Shown here in pieces: positions 28,101 through 36,140 of a stretch of DNA of 64,000 bases; within the stretch, counting starts at the first letter, position 1; each line of letters opens with the position of its first letter. The position numbers were made by a program, and so were the translations under genes. The DNA is from CAZQVN01 sp964596775 (GTDB lineage: Bacteria > Eisenbacteria > RBG-16-71-46 > JABDJR01 > JAWXBZ01). Under the pieces are notes generated by a model. The model was not told the origin of the DNA and did not search any database. It saw only the letters and a program-made list of their open reading frames with translations. The stretch spans positions 24,542-88,541 of the forward strand of contig CAZQVN010000012.1 in NCBI GenBank assembly GCA_964596775.1, given 5' to 3'.

Positions 28101-28310
28101 GACCATGTCCTTGACGGTGCGCCCGAGCACATGGTGGATGCCGGGGCGGCCGTTGGCCGTGGGGGGGCCTTCGTAGAAGATGAACGGCGGCGCGTCCCTG
28201 CGGATTTCGAGCTGGCGCGCGAAGACGTCCTGCTCCTTCCAGAAGGCGAGCGTCTTTTCCTCCTCTTCGGCGAGGAGGATCGATTTCGAGAAGTCGATGA
28301 ATCGGCTCAC
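25101..28310 (-). CDS. ileS: Isoleucyl-tRNA synthetase
   Basis: 1,069 residues, class I synthetase. The HIGH motif is GIHH (near residue 58) and the KMSKS motif is KMSKHKGN (near 609). The CP1 editing domain is present, with the WTTTPWTLISN editing motif. The length, GIHH/KMSKHKGN signature and long C-terminal region fit the eukaryote-like type II IleS, often linked to mupirocin tolerance in the family. GTG start at 28310, 21 bases after the purine nucleoside phosphorylase stop. Confidence 0.95.
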   Translation of the reverse strand: MSRFIDFSKSILLAEEEEKTLAFWKEQDVFARQLEIRRDAPPFIFYEGPPTANGRPGIHHVLGRTVKDMVCRYQAMNGRLVNRKSGWDTHGLPVELEVEKKLGIQGKEQIEAYGLEKFNAMCRESVFTYKDEWERITARIGFWLDLEHPYVTLENDYIESVWWCLNQFWKKGLVYEGFKILPYCPRCETPLSSHEVSQGYADTEDPSVFVKFESVDEPGTFFLAWTTTPWTLISNVALAVHPKETYVRVALKPRLDKDGNPKEDRGHDAGQKLILAKARLSALYGPCEVEAEFPGSELNERKYRPLFPYFAAEENAFRVLTADYVSMEDGTGIVHSAPAFGEDDYQLGRAHDLPVIRPVDRSGAFTGDVSDYLGVFVKTADPLIVDRLRESGALYTAGTITHSYPFCWRCDSPLIYYARDSWYLRTTAFRDRMVELNRSIRWVPPEVGENRFGNWLENNIDWAISRDRYWGTPLPVWRCGGCAHTTMVESRADLAERGADLPEDLDLHRPYVDRIQFPCEKCGQPMSRVPEVIDVWFDSGAMPFAQWHYPFENRERFRSLFPADFISEGVDQCRGWFYSLLAISACIMDESSYKSCVVNGLVLDATGAKMSKHKGNTVDPWELVNGVGADAVRWYLIVNSPPWVHTRFGRDGVTEVARKFLATLRNVSSFFAVYANVDGWSGTPAESPPVAGRPLIDRWLISRLDGLTEKVARDLDQYDVTRASRAIQDFVLDDLSNWYVRRNRRRFWKGETGADKNGAYATLHETLTVLCGLIAPFTPFIAEEIHGKIVRPARPDAPASVHWTDFPKPPAGRRDEPLEAAMRSAMDIVEAARAARNLAGLKVRQPLARLLVCGGGASADRAVGELAELIADELNVKSVIRADQAELFDLMVKPNFKALGPGFGKAVNQAAGAIKALAPEEAAPLTRGEPVTIVIDGRPASVTPEMVDVERKPRSGLVTGEQGAVTIGLDTEVTEALVAEGRIRELVHRLQGLRKDQGLAVTDRIHVEYDASQALGEALLAHADLVRAETLALTLTGRAAESGSFQAAWEIDGQSFAVSIARAAEEARS

Positions 28311-28331
28311 GGCTGGCGGACTCCCGGAGGT

Positions 28332-29171
28332 CTAGAGTTTTTCGAGGACCCGCTCCACGAGGCGCTTCAGGACCGGCTCGGTCCGGGCGGCCGTGGCCAG
28401 GATCTTTTCGATGTCCACGGGCTCGAGGGCATCGGGCAGGCAGGAGTCGGTGACGACGGAAAATGCGAGAACCTTCATGCCGCCGTGCACGGCCACGATG
28501 TTTTCGGGGATGAGGCTCATGCCGACGACGTCGCCCCCGATCTGGCGCAGGAACCGGTACTCGGCGCGCGTTTCGAGATTCGGCCCGGCCACGGCCACGA
28601 ACACGCCCTTGTGGAGCTTTATCCTTTCATCGAGCGCCACCTTTTCGGCGGTGGCGATCAATGCCCGGTCGTACGGCTCGCTCATGTCGGGAAAGCGCGG
28701 CCCGAGTTCCTCGTCGTTCGGACCGATGAGCGGGTTGTCCCCCATGAGATTGATGTGATCGTGGATCACCACGATGTCGCCGGCGTCGTAGATCGGGTTC
28801 ATGCCGCCCACGGCGTTGCTGGCGAGAAGGACTTCGGCGCCGAGCGCCCGCATCACCCGGATCGGGAACGTGACCTGGGCCATCGTGTAGCCCTCGTAGT
28901 AGTGCACGCGCCCGTTCATGGCCACGACCGGCTTGCCGGAGAGCGTTCCGAGGATGAGTTCGCCGGAGTGGGAGACGACCGTCGACTTCGGGAAGTTCGG
29001 GATCTCGCCGTACGGAATGCGCACCGCGTCCCGGATGGCCCCGGAGGCATCCCCGAGCCCGGTGCCCAGGATGAGGCCGAAACGGGGAGCGATCTTCGAC
29101 TTCCCGCGGATGAACTGGACGGCCTCTTCGATCTGACGGCGCAAGTCGGACGACACGGTTTCCCCTTTCAC
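28332..29171 (-). CDS. Purine-nucleoside phosphorylase (family 2)
   Basis: 279 residues covering a full PNP domain: the phosphate-binding GLILGTGLG and SHSGELILGTL, GRVHYYEGYT, SNAVGGMNP, and the purine-site stretch AGPNLETRAEYRFL with MSLIPENIVA. It reversibly splits purine nucleosides with phosphate in salvage. GTG 29171 overlaps the stop of the YggU gene (GTGA); an in-frame GTG at 29156 has a better-placed AAGGGGA, so the true start may be five codons later. Confidence 0.92.
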   Translation of the reverse strand: MKGETVSSDLRRQIEEAVQFIRGKSKIAPRFGLILGTGLGDASGAIRDAVRIPYGEIPNFPKSTVVSHSGELILGTLSGKPVVAMNGRVHYYEGYTMAQVTFPIRVMRALGAEVLLASNAVGGMNPIYDAGDIVVIHDHINLMGDNPLIGPNDEELGPRFPDMSEPYDRALIATAEKVALDERIKLHKGVFVAVAGPNLETRAEYRFLRQIGGDVVGMSLIPENIVAVHGGMKVLAFSVVTDSCLPDALEPVDIEKILATAARTEPVLKRLVERVLEKL

Positions 29172-29452
29172 GAATCCAGGGCCTGTTCGACACGGGCCCT
29201 GGTGACGGCTTCTATTTCAACGGTCTTCGCCCGGCCGGTCCGGCCGGACACGACATGAATGCACGATCTGGGACACTTCAATATCCGCGACAACCAGATG
29301 ATCAGGGCATCGTTGGCCGCGCCTTCGACGGGGGGAGCGGCCACGCGCACCCTGAGACGCCCTTCCGGATCGAATCCCACCGCTTCCGTGCGGGAAGCGC
29401 GCGGCGTGACCCGGATGCGGAGTCGGACTCCCGAAGCGGTTTCCTCGATCAA
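29168..29452 (-). CDS. YggU family (DUF167) protein
   Basis: 94 residues covering the whole DUF167 domain: VRLRIRVTPRASRTEAVG, then VRVAAPPVEGAANDALI and VVSGRTGRAKTVEIE. It usually accompanies yggS and divIVA-type genes, as here. Molecular function is not established for the family. TTG start overlaps the divIVA stop (TTGA). Confidence 0.9.
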   Translation of the reverse strand: MIEETASGVRLRIRVTPRASRTEAVGFDPEGRLRVRVAAPPVEGAANDALIIWLSRILKCPRSCIHVVSGRTGRAKTVEIEAVTRARVEQALDS

Positions 29453-30027
29453 TCGTCTCCGGACACGGAGTGCACCGGTTCCGGCACGGATGCCAGGTTC
29501 GACGACGGCTTCTCGAAAGGCATGATCCGCGACGGCGCGTTTCCGCGGCTCGTGGAGTGCGCCTCGAGGATCGCCTTCTGGTCCTCGATGAGCGTCCGGA
29601 ACTTGGCCAGCGTGTAGTTCCTCTGGCTTTCCAGCGCTTCCAGTTCCAGGATCAGCGACCGCCGCCGCGTTTCCGCGTCGGAGAGAATCTGGCGCCCCTT
29701 GCCTTCCGCCTCCCCGACGATGTTCCTGGCCTTCAGTTCCGCCTCCTGGACCATCGCTTCGGCCCGTCTCTGGGCGGAATCGCTGGCCTCCGTCGACATC
29801 TTCTCGGCCATCACGAAGGCGTCGCGGAGAGACTTTTCGATCTCCTTGAACTCCGCCAGCTGGGCCTCGAGAGCGACGATCCGCTCCGCGGTCTGCGTCT
29901 TCTCGTTGATCAGTGCCTCCACGTCGTCGGCAATGAGGTCGAGAAACGTGTCCACTTCCTCCGGGTCATAGCCCCGGAAGCGCTGCGGGAATTCCTGTCT
30001 ACGAATGTCGAGCGGAGTCAGTCGCAT
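29449..30027 (-). CDS. divIVA: DivIVA-domain protein
   Basis: 192 residues. N-terminal DivIVA signature RLTPLDIRRQEF followed by RGYDPEEVDTFLDLI, then a long coiled coil to about residue 155 and a disordered tail. DivIVA-type proteins bind curved membranes at poles and septa and organise cell-wall synthesis or division. ATG 30027 is chosen, with GGGAG eight bases upstream; a TTG five codons earlier would overlap that site. Neighbour of yggS/yggU, the common grouping. Confidence 0.9.
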   Translation of the reverse strand: MRLTPLDIRRQEFPQRFRGYDPEEVDTFLDLIADDVEALINEKTQTAERIVALEAQLAEFKEIEKSLRDAFVMAEKMSTEASDSAQRRAEAMVQEAELKARNIVGEAEGKGRQILSDAETRRRSLILELEALESQRNYTLAKFRTLIEDQKAILEAHSTSRGNAPSRIMPFEKPSSNLASVPEPVHSVSGDD

Positions 30028-30163
30028 TATGGTGTCTCCCAAAGAGTTAGGAAAGCACCGCCCCCCCGGGCCGCAAAAAACGCGAATCGGGGGTCACTAT
30101 ACGGAGGAACGGGCTTCAAGCGCAAGTGGAGAAAGTGCGGGTAACTCTTTTCAGGGGAAGTCC

Positions 30164-30931
30164 CTATGGATGGCGTTCCCCGAAGAGGGCCGTGCCGACC
30201 CGTATCAGGGTGGCGCCCTCGGCGATGGCGATCTCGAAATCGCCGGTCATTCCCATCGACAGTTCGGGGAGGACCCGGCCGAGATCCTCTTCGGAGTCGG
30301 ACTTCAGCCGGACCAGTTCGCGGAACGCCGGGCGCGCGGTTTCCGGATCGTCCGAGAGCGGGCCGATCGTCATGAACCCCCGGAGATCGAGGTTCGAACA
30401 GGCTTCGACCGCCCGGCGGAGGGCCGGTACGTCGGCGGGGTCACAGCCGTTCTTCCGCGCCTCGCGGGAGCAGTTGACCTGGATCAGGACCGGCTGGACC
30501 TTTCCGATCCGTTCCGCGCGGCGGTTCACGTCGCCGGCCAGCGACTCCGAGTCGATGGAATGGATCAGGTCGAACACCTCCACGGCCTTGCCCGCCTTGT
30601 TGGACTGGAGGTGGCCGATCAGGTGGAAGCGGACGGGCCGGGGCGGTCCGCCGGGCGGTACCGGCCCTGATGAACCGGAGGAGCCCGGTGCGGCCGGCGC
30701 TCCGCCCCCGCCGCGCGCCGCGCGGAGCCGTTCGATCTTGGGGATCGCTTCCTGCACGCGGTTCTCGCCGAACTCCGTGAGCCCCGCCGCGATCGCCTCC
30801 TCGATGGCCTCGACCGGACGCGTCTTGGACACGGCGACCAGGGTGACCGTGGACGGGTCGCGGCCGGCGGCCGCGCAGGCCGCGGCGATGCGCTCCCGGA
30901 CGCGGGCGAGGTTTCCCTGGAAGTCGCTCAC
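30164..30931 (-). CDS. YggS-family PLP homeostasis protein
   Basis: 255 residues. PLP Lys in LVAVSKTRP (about residue 36), then GENRVQEA, HLIGHLQSNK, MTIGPLSDD and the C-terminal SMGMTGDFEIAIAEGATLIRVGTALFG. The protein has an unusual insert of about 25 residues after about residue 71, rich in Gly, Pro, Ser and Ala (GGGGAPAAPGSSGSSGPVPP), where most members have only a short turn. GTG start overlaps the kinase stop. It acts in vitamin B6 balance rather than catalysis. Confidence 0.92.
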   Translation of the reverse strand: MSDFQGNLARVRERIAAACAAAGRDPSTVTLVAVSKTRPVEAIEEAIAAGLTEFGENRVQEAIPKIERLRAARGGGGAPAAPGSSGSSGPVPPGGPPRPVRFHLIGHLQSNKAGKAVEVFDLIHSIDSESLAGDVNRRAERIGKVQPVLIQVNCSREARKNGCDPADVPALRRAVEACSNLDLRGFMTIGPLSDDPETARPAFRELVRLKSDSEEDLGRVLPELSMGMTGDFEIAIAEGATLIRVGTALFGERHP

Positions 30932-33222
30932 GGGAGCCCCACCCTTTTCCTCAGGTCGGCGAACCGGGAATCGGACCGGAGCGAATCCAGCCGCGGATCC
31001 ACATCGAGAAACGCGAGCCAGTGCTCCCGTTCGCGGAACGCCGTTTCCAGCGCGGAGAACGCCCCGTCCGTGTCGTCCAGCGCCAGGTGCAGCAGCGCGA
31101 CGAGGAAGGCGGGAACGAATTCGTGCCGCGCCGTTTCACGGAGCTCTTCAAGGATCCCTCGCGCATCGTCGGACCGGCCGCCCAGCGCCGCCTCCATTCC
31201 GGAAAGGAACCGGCGGAGCGGCTCGTGGTCGAGTTGCCGCGCGGCCCGACCCATGGCCCGGGACGCCTCGTCGCGCCGCCCGGTGACCATCCAGGTCCAG
31301 CCGAGCCACTGGTGCGAGTAGGCAAAGTCGGGGGTGATCTCGAACGGCCGCTTCAGCTCGCGGACGGCCTCGTCGTAGTCGCGCCGGAAGAAGTGGGCCC
31401 ATCCGGTCACGATGTTCGGGATGACGGACAGCGGATCGAGTTCGCGGCTCTTCCGGCCGTTGGCGATCGCCTCCTCGAACCGCCCGGTGACGACCAGGAG
31501 GTTCGTGTACCAGAGATACCCGGTGCCGTAGCTCGGCCTCGACTCGATCGCCGCGAGGAAGTCGCGCTCCGCCTGCGCCCAGTCCCAGTCGTAGTAAAGG
31601 CGCGCATAGCCGAGAGCCGCGTACGCCTCCCCGGCGGTCGGATCGAGTTCGAGCGCGCGCTGCGCGGCCGCCCGCGCCCGCGTGAACGAGGCCTCGGGCC
31701 GCATGATGTTCTGGAAACCGAGAAGACCGTACGCCTCGGCGAGACCGACGTAGGCGGGCGCGTAGGCCGGATCGCGGCCGATCGCCGCCTGGAAATGGTC
31801 GACCGCCCGGCGGAGGCCGTCGGCGTTCCGCAGGCTCATCTGGTGTCGTCCGCGGAGTACCGCGTCGTACGCCTCGGGATCCATTCTCCGCGCCGTCGTG
31901 CGCGGATCCCGCGGTCCGGACAGCGCCCCCTCGATCTCTTGGGCCACCGCGGCCGCCACGTCGCTCTGCAGCATGAGGATGTCGGTCATGTCGCGCTCGT
32001 AGCGCTCCGACCACAGCAGGTTTTCCGAACCGGCGTCGCTGAGCTGGGCGGTGACCCGGACGCGGTCGCCGGAACGGATGACGGTGCCCTCGAGGATTCC
32101 CTCCACGCCGAGTTCCGCCGCGATTTCCCGCAGCGGGCGCCGGACCCCCTTGAAACGCATGACCGAGGATCGGGAGATGACCCGGAGCGCCTTGATGCGG
32201 GCCAGGTCGGAAATCAGCGCGTCGGTCATTCCATCCGCGAAGAATTCCTGGCCGGGGTCGCCGGAAAGGTTTTCCAGCGGGAGAACGGCGAGGGTACGGA
32301 TCGCGCCGGCCCGGGGAGAAGGGGGCGCACTACCACCCGCTCCAGCTTCCGACCGCCGCGACCGGTCCGGCGCCCCCGCGTGTGACGGAGAGGAGGACTC
32401 CGCGCCCGCCCGGAGTTCGCGGAGGAGTTCGCGCGCGGACGGGAAGCGGTCGGCCGGATCGCGCTCGATGAGCCTCATGACGATCCGGTCCGCGAATGCG
32501 GGGACATCGGGATTGAGCAGCGCCGGAGGGCGCGGCACATGGTTCGCGATCGCGTACATCAGGGCGAGGATCGTGTCCGCCTCGAACGGGCGGCGCCCGG
32601 TCGCGAGTTCGTAGAGAAGGACGCCGAGCGCGTAGAGATCGCTCCGTTCGTCGCCGGAACGGCCGTCGAGTGTTTCCGGGGCCATGTAGGCAAGCGTTCC
32701 GACTGCTGCGCCGTATTCCGTGGCGGTTGCCGTGGCTCCATCCGGGGCGGCGTAGAGATGGCGGGCCAGGCCGAAATCGAGGATCTTGAGGCGCCCGTCC
32801 GGCGTCACCCGGAGGTTGCCGGGCTTGAGATCGCGGTGGATGACGCCGCTCTCATGAGCCACGGTGAGCCCCTCGGCGGCCTGGACCGCGATCGACCGCC
32901 AGGTGTCCGGATCGACGCGACCCCGCGCGATGACCGCATCGAGGGTTTCGCCAGGAATCAGCTCCATCACCAGGAAGTCGACGTCGTCCTGCGTGTCGAA
33001 ATCGAAGATCGTGGCGATGTTCGGATGATTGAGGCGCGACAGCGCCAGCGCCTCCCTGCGGAAGCGCCGGCGCATCGCGTCGTCGGCGAGCAACCCCTTC
33101 CCGAGAACCTTGACGGCCACGTCACGCTCGAGGTGCTCGTCACGGGCCCGGTGAACGACGCCCATGCCGCCGGCGCCGATCGGATCGGCGATCCGGTAAT
33201 GGGAGAGCCGGGTGCCCTTCAT
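30928..33222 (-). CDS. Soluble Ser/Thr protein kinase with TolB-like domain and TPRs
   Basis: 764 residues. The kinase domain is at 1-265: Gly-loop IGAGGMGVVHRA, Lys in DVAVKVLG, HRDLKPGNL and DFGLA, all intact. A Pro/Ser-rich linker follows. Residues about 310-440 resemble the FlgO/TolB-N-like domain common in bacterial kinase and cyclase fusions (AVLPLENLSGDPGQEFFADGMTDAL). TPRs run from about 460 to the end. No transmembrane helix is seen, unlike PknB-type receptors, so it is probably cytoplasmic. ATG 33222 lies seven bases after the ALDH stop. Signal and targets unknown; the nearby DivIVA could be one, by analogy only. Confidence 0.87.
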   Translation of the reverse strand: MKGTRLSHYRIADPIGAGGMGVVHRARDEHLERDVAVKVLGKGLLADDAMRRRFRREALALSRLNHPNIATIFDFDTQDDVDFLVMELIPGETLDAVIARGRVDPDTWRSIAVQAAEGLTVAHESGVIHRDLKPGNLRVTPDGRLKILDFGLARHLYAAPDGATATATEYGAAVGTLAYMAPETLDGRSGDERSDLYALGVLLYELATGRRPFEADTILALMYAIANHVPRPPALLNPDVPAFADRIVMRLIERDPADRFPSARELLRELRAGAESSSPSHAGAPDRSRRSEAGAGGSAPPSPRAGAIRTLAVLPLENLSGDPGQEFFADGMTDALISDLARIKALRVISRSSVMRFKGVRRPLREIAAELGVEGILEGTVIRSGDRVRVTAQLSDAGSENLLWSERYERDMTDILMLQSDVAAAVAQEIEGALSGPRDPRTTARRMDPEAYDAVLRGRHQMSLRNADGLRRAVDHFQAAIGRDPAYAPAYVGLAEAYGLLGFQNIMRPEASFTRARAAAQRALELDPTAGEAYAALGYARLYYDWDWAQAERDFLAAIESRPSYGTGYLWYTNLLVVTGRFEEAIANGRKSRELDPLSVIPNIVTGWAHFFRRDYDEAVRELKRPFEITPDFAYSHQWLGWTWMVTGRRDEASRAMGRAARQLDHEPLRRFLSGMEAALGGRSDDARGILEELRETARHEFVPAFLVALLHLALDDTDGAFSALETAFREREHWLAFLDVDPRLDSLRSDSRFADLRKRVGLP

Positions 33223-33229
33223 CGCGGGA

Positions 33230-34792
33230 TCAGTCGCCGAACTTGAGACCCTGCGCCAGCGGCAGGTCGGTGCTCCAGTTGATCGTGTTCGTCTGGCGGC
33301 GCATGTAGACCTTCCAGGAATCGGAGCCCGACTCGCGGCCGCCGCCGGTTTCCTTCTCGCCGCCGAACGCGCCGCCGATCTCGGCGCCCGAGGTGCCGAT
33401 GTTCACGTTCGCGATCCCGCAGTCCGAACCGCGGTGCGACAGGAAGTACTCCGCCTCGCGCATGTTCTCGGTGAAGATCGCCGAGGAAAGCCCCTGCGGC
33501 ACGCCGTTGTGGAGGGCCAGCGCCTCTTCGATCTCGCCCACCGCCTCCGCGGCGGATGCGCCCTTCTTTCCGTAGCCGATGATGTAGAGGATCGGCGCGA
33601 ACGTTTCGTCCTGGACGATCTGGTACTCGTTCTTCGCCAGGGCGATGCAGGGCTTAACGTAATGGCCGCCCGGATACTCCGGCCCGTCTAGGACTTCGCC
33701 TCCGCAGACGACCGTGCCCCCTTCCGCCTTGAGCTTCGTGATGGCGTCCTGCATGTCCTTGACGGCGCCGTGCGTGACGAGCGGCCCCATCAGCGTGTCG
33801 GGCTTGCGGGGGTCGCCGATCTGGATCCCCTCGTACGCCTTCTTGAGGCGCTGAACGAGCGTGTCCTTGATCGATTCATGCGCGATGATCCGCCGGGTCG
33901 ACGTGCAGCGCTGGCCGGCCGTGCCGACCGCGCCGAACAGGATGGCCCGCAGCGCCAGGTCCATGTTCGCCGAAGGCGTGACGATGATCGCGTTGTTGCC
34001 GCCGAGTTCGAGGATCGTCCGGCCGAGGCGCTTGTTGACGACTTCGGCCACCCGGTAGCCCATCGTGCAGCTGCCGGTGGCGGAGATCAGCGGGATCTTC
34101 CGGTCGTGCAGCATCCGGTCGCCCACGGTGGAGCCCTTGCCGATCGTCAGCGAGAAGACCGCCGGGTCGATGCCGTTCTCCCGGCAGACGGCTTCGGCGA
34201 TCTTCGTGCAGGCGATGGCGGTGAGCGGCGTCTTGCTGGCCGGCTTCCAGACGACGGAATCGCCGCAGACGGCGGCGATCGCGGTGTTCCAGCTCCACAC
34301 GGCCACCGGGAAGTTGAACGCCGAGATCACGCCGACGACGCCGAGCGGATGCCACTGCTCGTACATCCGGTGGTCCGGGCGCTCGGAGTGCATGGTCAGG
34401 CCGTAGAGCTGGCGCGACAGGCCGACGGAAAAGTCGCAGATGTCGATCATTTCCTGGACCTCCCCCTCCCCTTCCGCCGCGATCTTCCCCATCTCCAGCG
34501 TGACGAGCTGGCCGAGCTCCGTCTTCAGATCGCGCAGGCGGTTGCCGAGCAGGCGGACGATCTCGCCGCGGCGCGGGGCCGGGAGCTTCCGCCACTCGAG
34601 GAACGCGGCGTGGGCGCGGGTCACGATCTGGTCGTACTCCTCTTCGGTGACCTGGGTGACGGAGCCGATCTTCGTGCCGTCGACGGGCGTGGTCACGTCG
34701 AGAACGGGGCCGGAACCGATCCACTCGCCGCCGAAGCCGCCGGGGTTCAGATCCTTGAGGCCGAGTTTTTTCATGAAATCGTGACTGGTCAT
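33230..34792 (-). CDS. ALDH7-type aldehyde dehydrogenase (aminoadipate-semialdehyde-like)
   Basis: 520 residues, full-length aldehyde dehydrogenase. Catalytic Glu in ILELGGNNAIIV and Cys in GTAGQRCTSTRR. The tail VNIGTSGAEIGGAFGGEKETGGGRESGSDSWK followed by TINWS is almost diagnostic of the ALDH7 class (antiquitin, alpha-aminoadipate-semialdehyde or betaine-aldehyde dehydrogenase). Broad oxidation of semialdehydes with NAD is the family role; the actual substrate cannot be decided. ATG 34792 chosen; ribosome site is weak. A 142-base gap upstream contains the hairpin GGGGCC-TC-GGCCCC. Confidence 0.9.
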   Translation of the reverse strand: MTSHDFMKKLGLKDLNPGGFGGEWIGSGPVLDVTTPVDGTKIGSVTQVTEEEYDQIVTRAHAAFLEWRKLPAPRRGEIVRLLGNRLRDLKTELGQLVTLEMGKIAAEGEGEVQEMIDICDFSVGLSRQLYGLTMHSERPDHRMYEQWHPLGVVGVISAFNFPVAVWSWNTAIAAVCGDSVVWKPASKTPLTAIACTKIAEAVCRENGIDPAVFSLTIGKGSTVGDRMLHDRKIPLISATGSCTMGYRVAEVVNKRLGRTILELGGNNAIIVTPSANMDLALRAILFGAVGTAGQRCTSTRRIIAHESIKDTLVQRLKKAYEGIQIGDPRKPDTLMGPLVTHGAVKDMQDAITKLKAEGGTVVCGGEVLDGPEYPGGHYVKPCIALAKNEYQIVQDETFAPILYIIGYGKKGASAAEAVGEIEEALALHNGVPQGLSSAIFTENMREAEYFLSHRGSDCGIANVNIGTSGAEIGGAFGGEKETGGGRESGSDSWKVYMRRQTNTINWSTDLPLAQGLKFGD

Positions 34793-34934
34793 ATGAGTTC
34801 CATCGCTTTCAGGAGGAATGTCGTGTCGGGGGCCGAGGCCCCGGTGGAAAGAGCGCGGGAAGCTTAACACAGGAAGGGGCACATTCCGGAAGCCCGGGGC
34901 GGGGACCGTCCTCCGGAAGCGGCGAAATGATGTT

Positions 34935-36140
34935 TCAGTCGCCGGTGCGGAACTCGATCCGCCGCGGCAGCGCCGGTCCCGTGGCATCCCCCGCCGGAAC
35001 GTCGAACAACCGGTCGATGCGGTTCCCCGAAAGATCCTCGAGTTCCGGCCGGACCGCCACCGCGTACCGTCCGGGCTTCCACGGTTCCGCCGGCCTGAAG
35101 AGCAGGACGGTGCCCCCGTCCGCCGATTCCACCCAGGCACTGACCAGCGAGCCGTCCTCCCGTTCCACGAGCACGAACCGGCTCGCCTGGGCAACGTCCA
35201 CGACCTCGTTCAGCGTGATGCGGAGCGGGTCCGTGCTCCCGGCCGCGGGAGGGTCCAGCGTCCACGCGGCGGGATCCGGCGATGTCCGGTCCGCGGCAAC
35301 GGCACGGAAGACCTTCGTGAACGGCCGCCCGGTCAGGCCGCCGGTGGCGGTTCTCATCCCGGCATCGATCACCAGGCGATAGGCGCGCCCTTCCACCAGC
35401 GGAGCGCCGGCGCGGTCGTGCATCGCGAGCCCCTGCTTGATCCGGCCGGGATGCAGGAGCAGCGTCAGGCGGCGCATGGAGGGATCCCACAACTCCGGAG
35501 TCGTCTCCACGAAGGCCTGCTCGATCCGCGTTCCAGTGTCGTCCTCGAGACGGACATGGGCGGCCGCGTCGCCTCCCTGCATCGGTTCGGAAAAGTGGAC
35601 ATAGAACCGGAGCAGGTTTTCCGGCAACCGATCCCCGCCGGGAAGCACCTCGAGCACCGAAGCGGTTTCCAGCGGCCGCACCGGTGCGATCCGGAAGCGG
35701 GCCTCGATCGCGGTGCCCTCGAACCGGAACGCCACGCGGTAGGGAATGCCGGGCACGAACGGAAGAACCGGGCGGAACTCGACGGCTCCGTCCGCCGGCG
35801 CGACCCGGCCGAAGACCGGCGGCAGCTCCCGGCCGCGATCCACGGTAACGGTGAGGATGTCCCCGGCGGCGGGGGCGGCCGCGATCCGCGCCGCGGTCCC
35901 GGGGGCGAGACCGGTCACGCGCACCGGATCGGTGGGCACCGCGGGCGTGACGATCCGGGGTGCGGGGGGTGCGGCGCGCGGGGCAACGGACGAATCCACG
36001 ACCGTGGATGCGGATGCCGCGACCTGCGCGGACGAGGTCGCCGGAGCGGCCGAAGTCTCCGTGACCTCCGGAACCGTGACCAGCGCAGTCACGATCAAGG
36101 CCGCCGCGGTGCACCGGACCGCGAACACCCCTGTCGCCAC
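34935..36140 (-). CDS. Secreted Ig-like-domain protein, unknown function
   Basis: 401 residues. An N-terminal hydrophobic export segment is followed by an Ala/Pro/Ser/Thr-rich stretch. Two SbsA-type Ig-like (bacterial Big_5-like) domains follow, recognisable by FYVHFSEPM in the first and RITLNEVVDVAQ in the second. Each ends with an ...RYAVAVRPELEDLSGN-style strand. Such domains sit on cell-surface proteins and describe no enzyme activity. GTG start at 36140 directly abuts the TAG of the upstream gene (no spacer), so they form one unit. Confidence 0.75.
   Translation of the reverse strand: MATGVFAVRCTAAALIVTALVTVPEVTETSAAPATSSAQVAASASTVVDSSVAPRAAPPAPRIVTPAVPTDPVRVTGLAPGTAARIAAAPAAGDILTVTVDRGRELPPVFGRVAPADGAVEFRPVLPFVPGIPYRVAFRFEGTAIEARFRIAPVRPLETASVLEVLPGGDRLPENLLRFYVHFSEPMQGGDAAAHVRLEDDTGTRIEQAFVETTPELWDPSMRRLTLLLHPGRIKQGLAMHDRAGAPLVEGRAYRLVIDAGMRTATGGLTGRPFTKVFRAVAADRTSPDPAAWTLDPPAAGSTDPLRITLNEVVDVAQASRFVLVEREDGSLVSAWVESADGGTVLLFRPAEPWKPGRYAVAVRPELEDLSGNRIDRLFDVPAGDATGPALPRRIEFRTGD

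Noticed and set aside
25245..29258. Open frame of 1,337 codons on the plus strand opposite ileS and PNP
   Set aside because: It is antisense to ileS and the phosphorylase, whose motifs are intact, and its composition (Arg, Val, Asp, His) is typical of reverse-strand shadows in GC-rich DNA.
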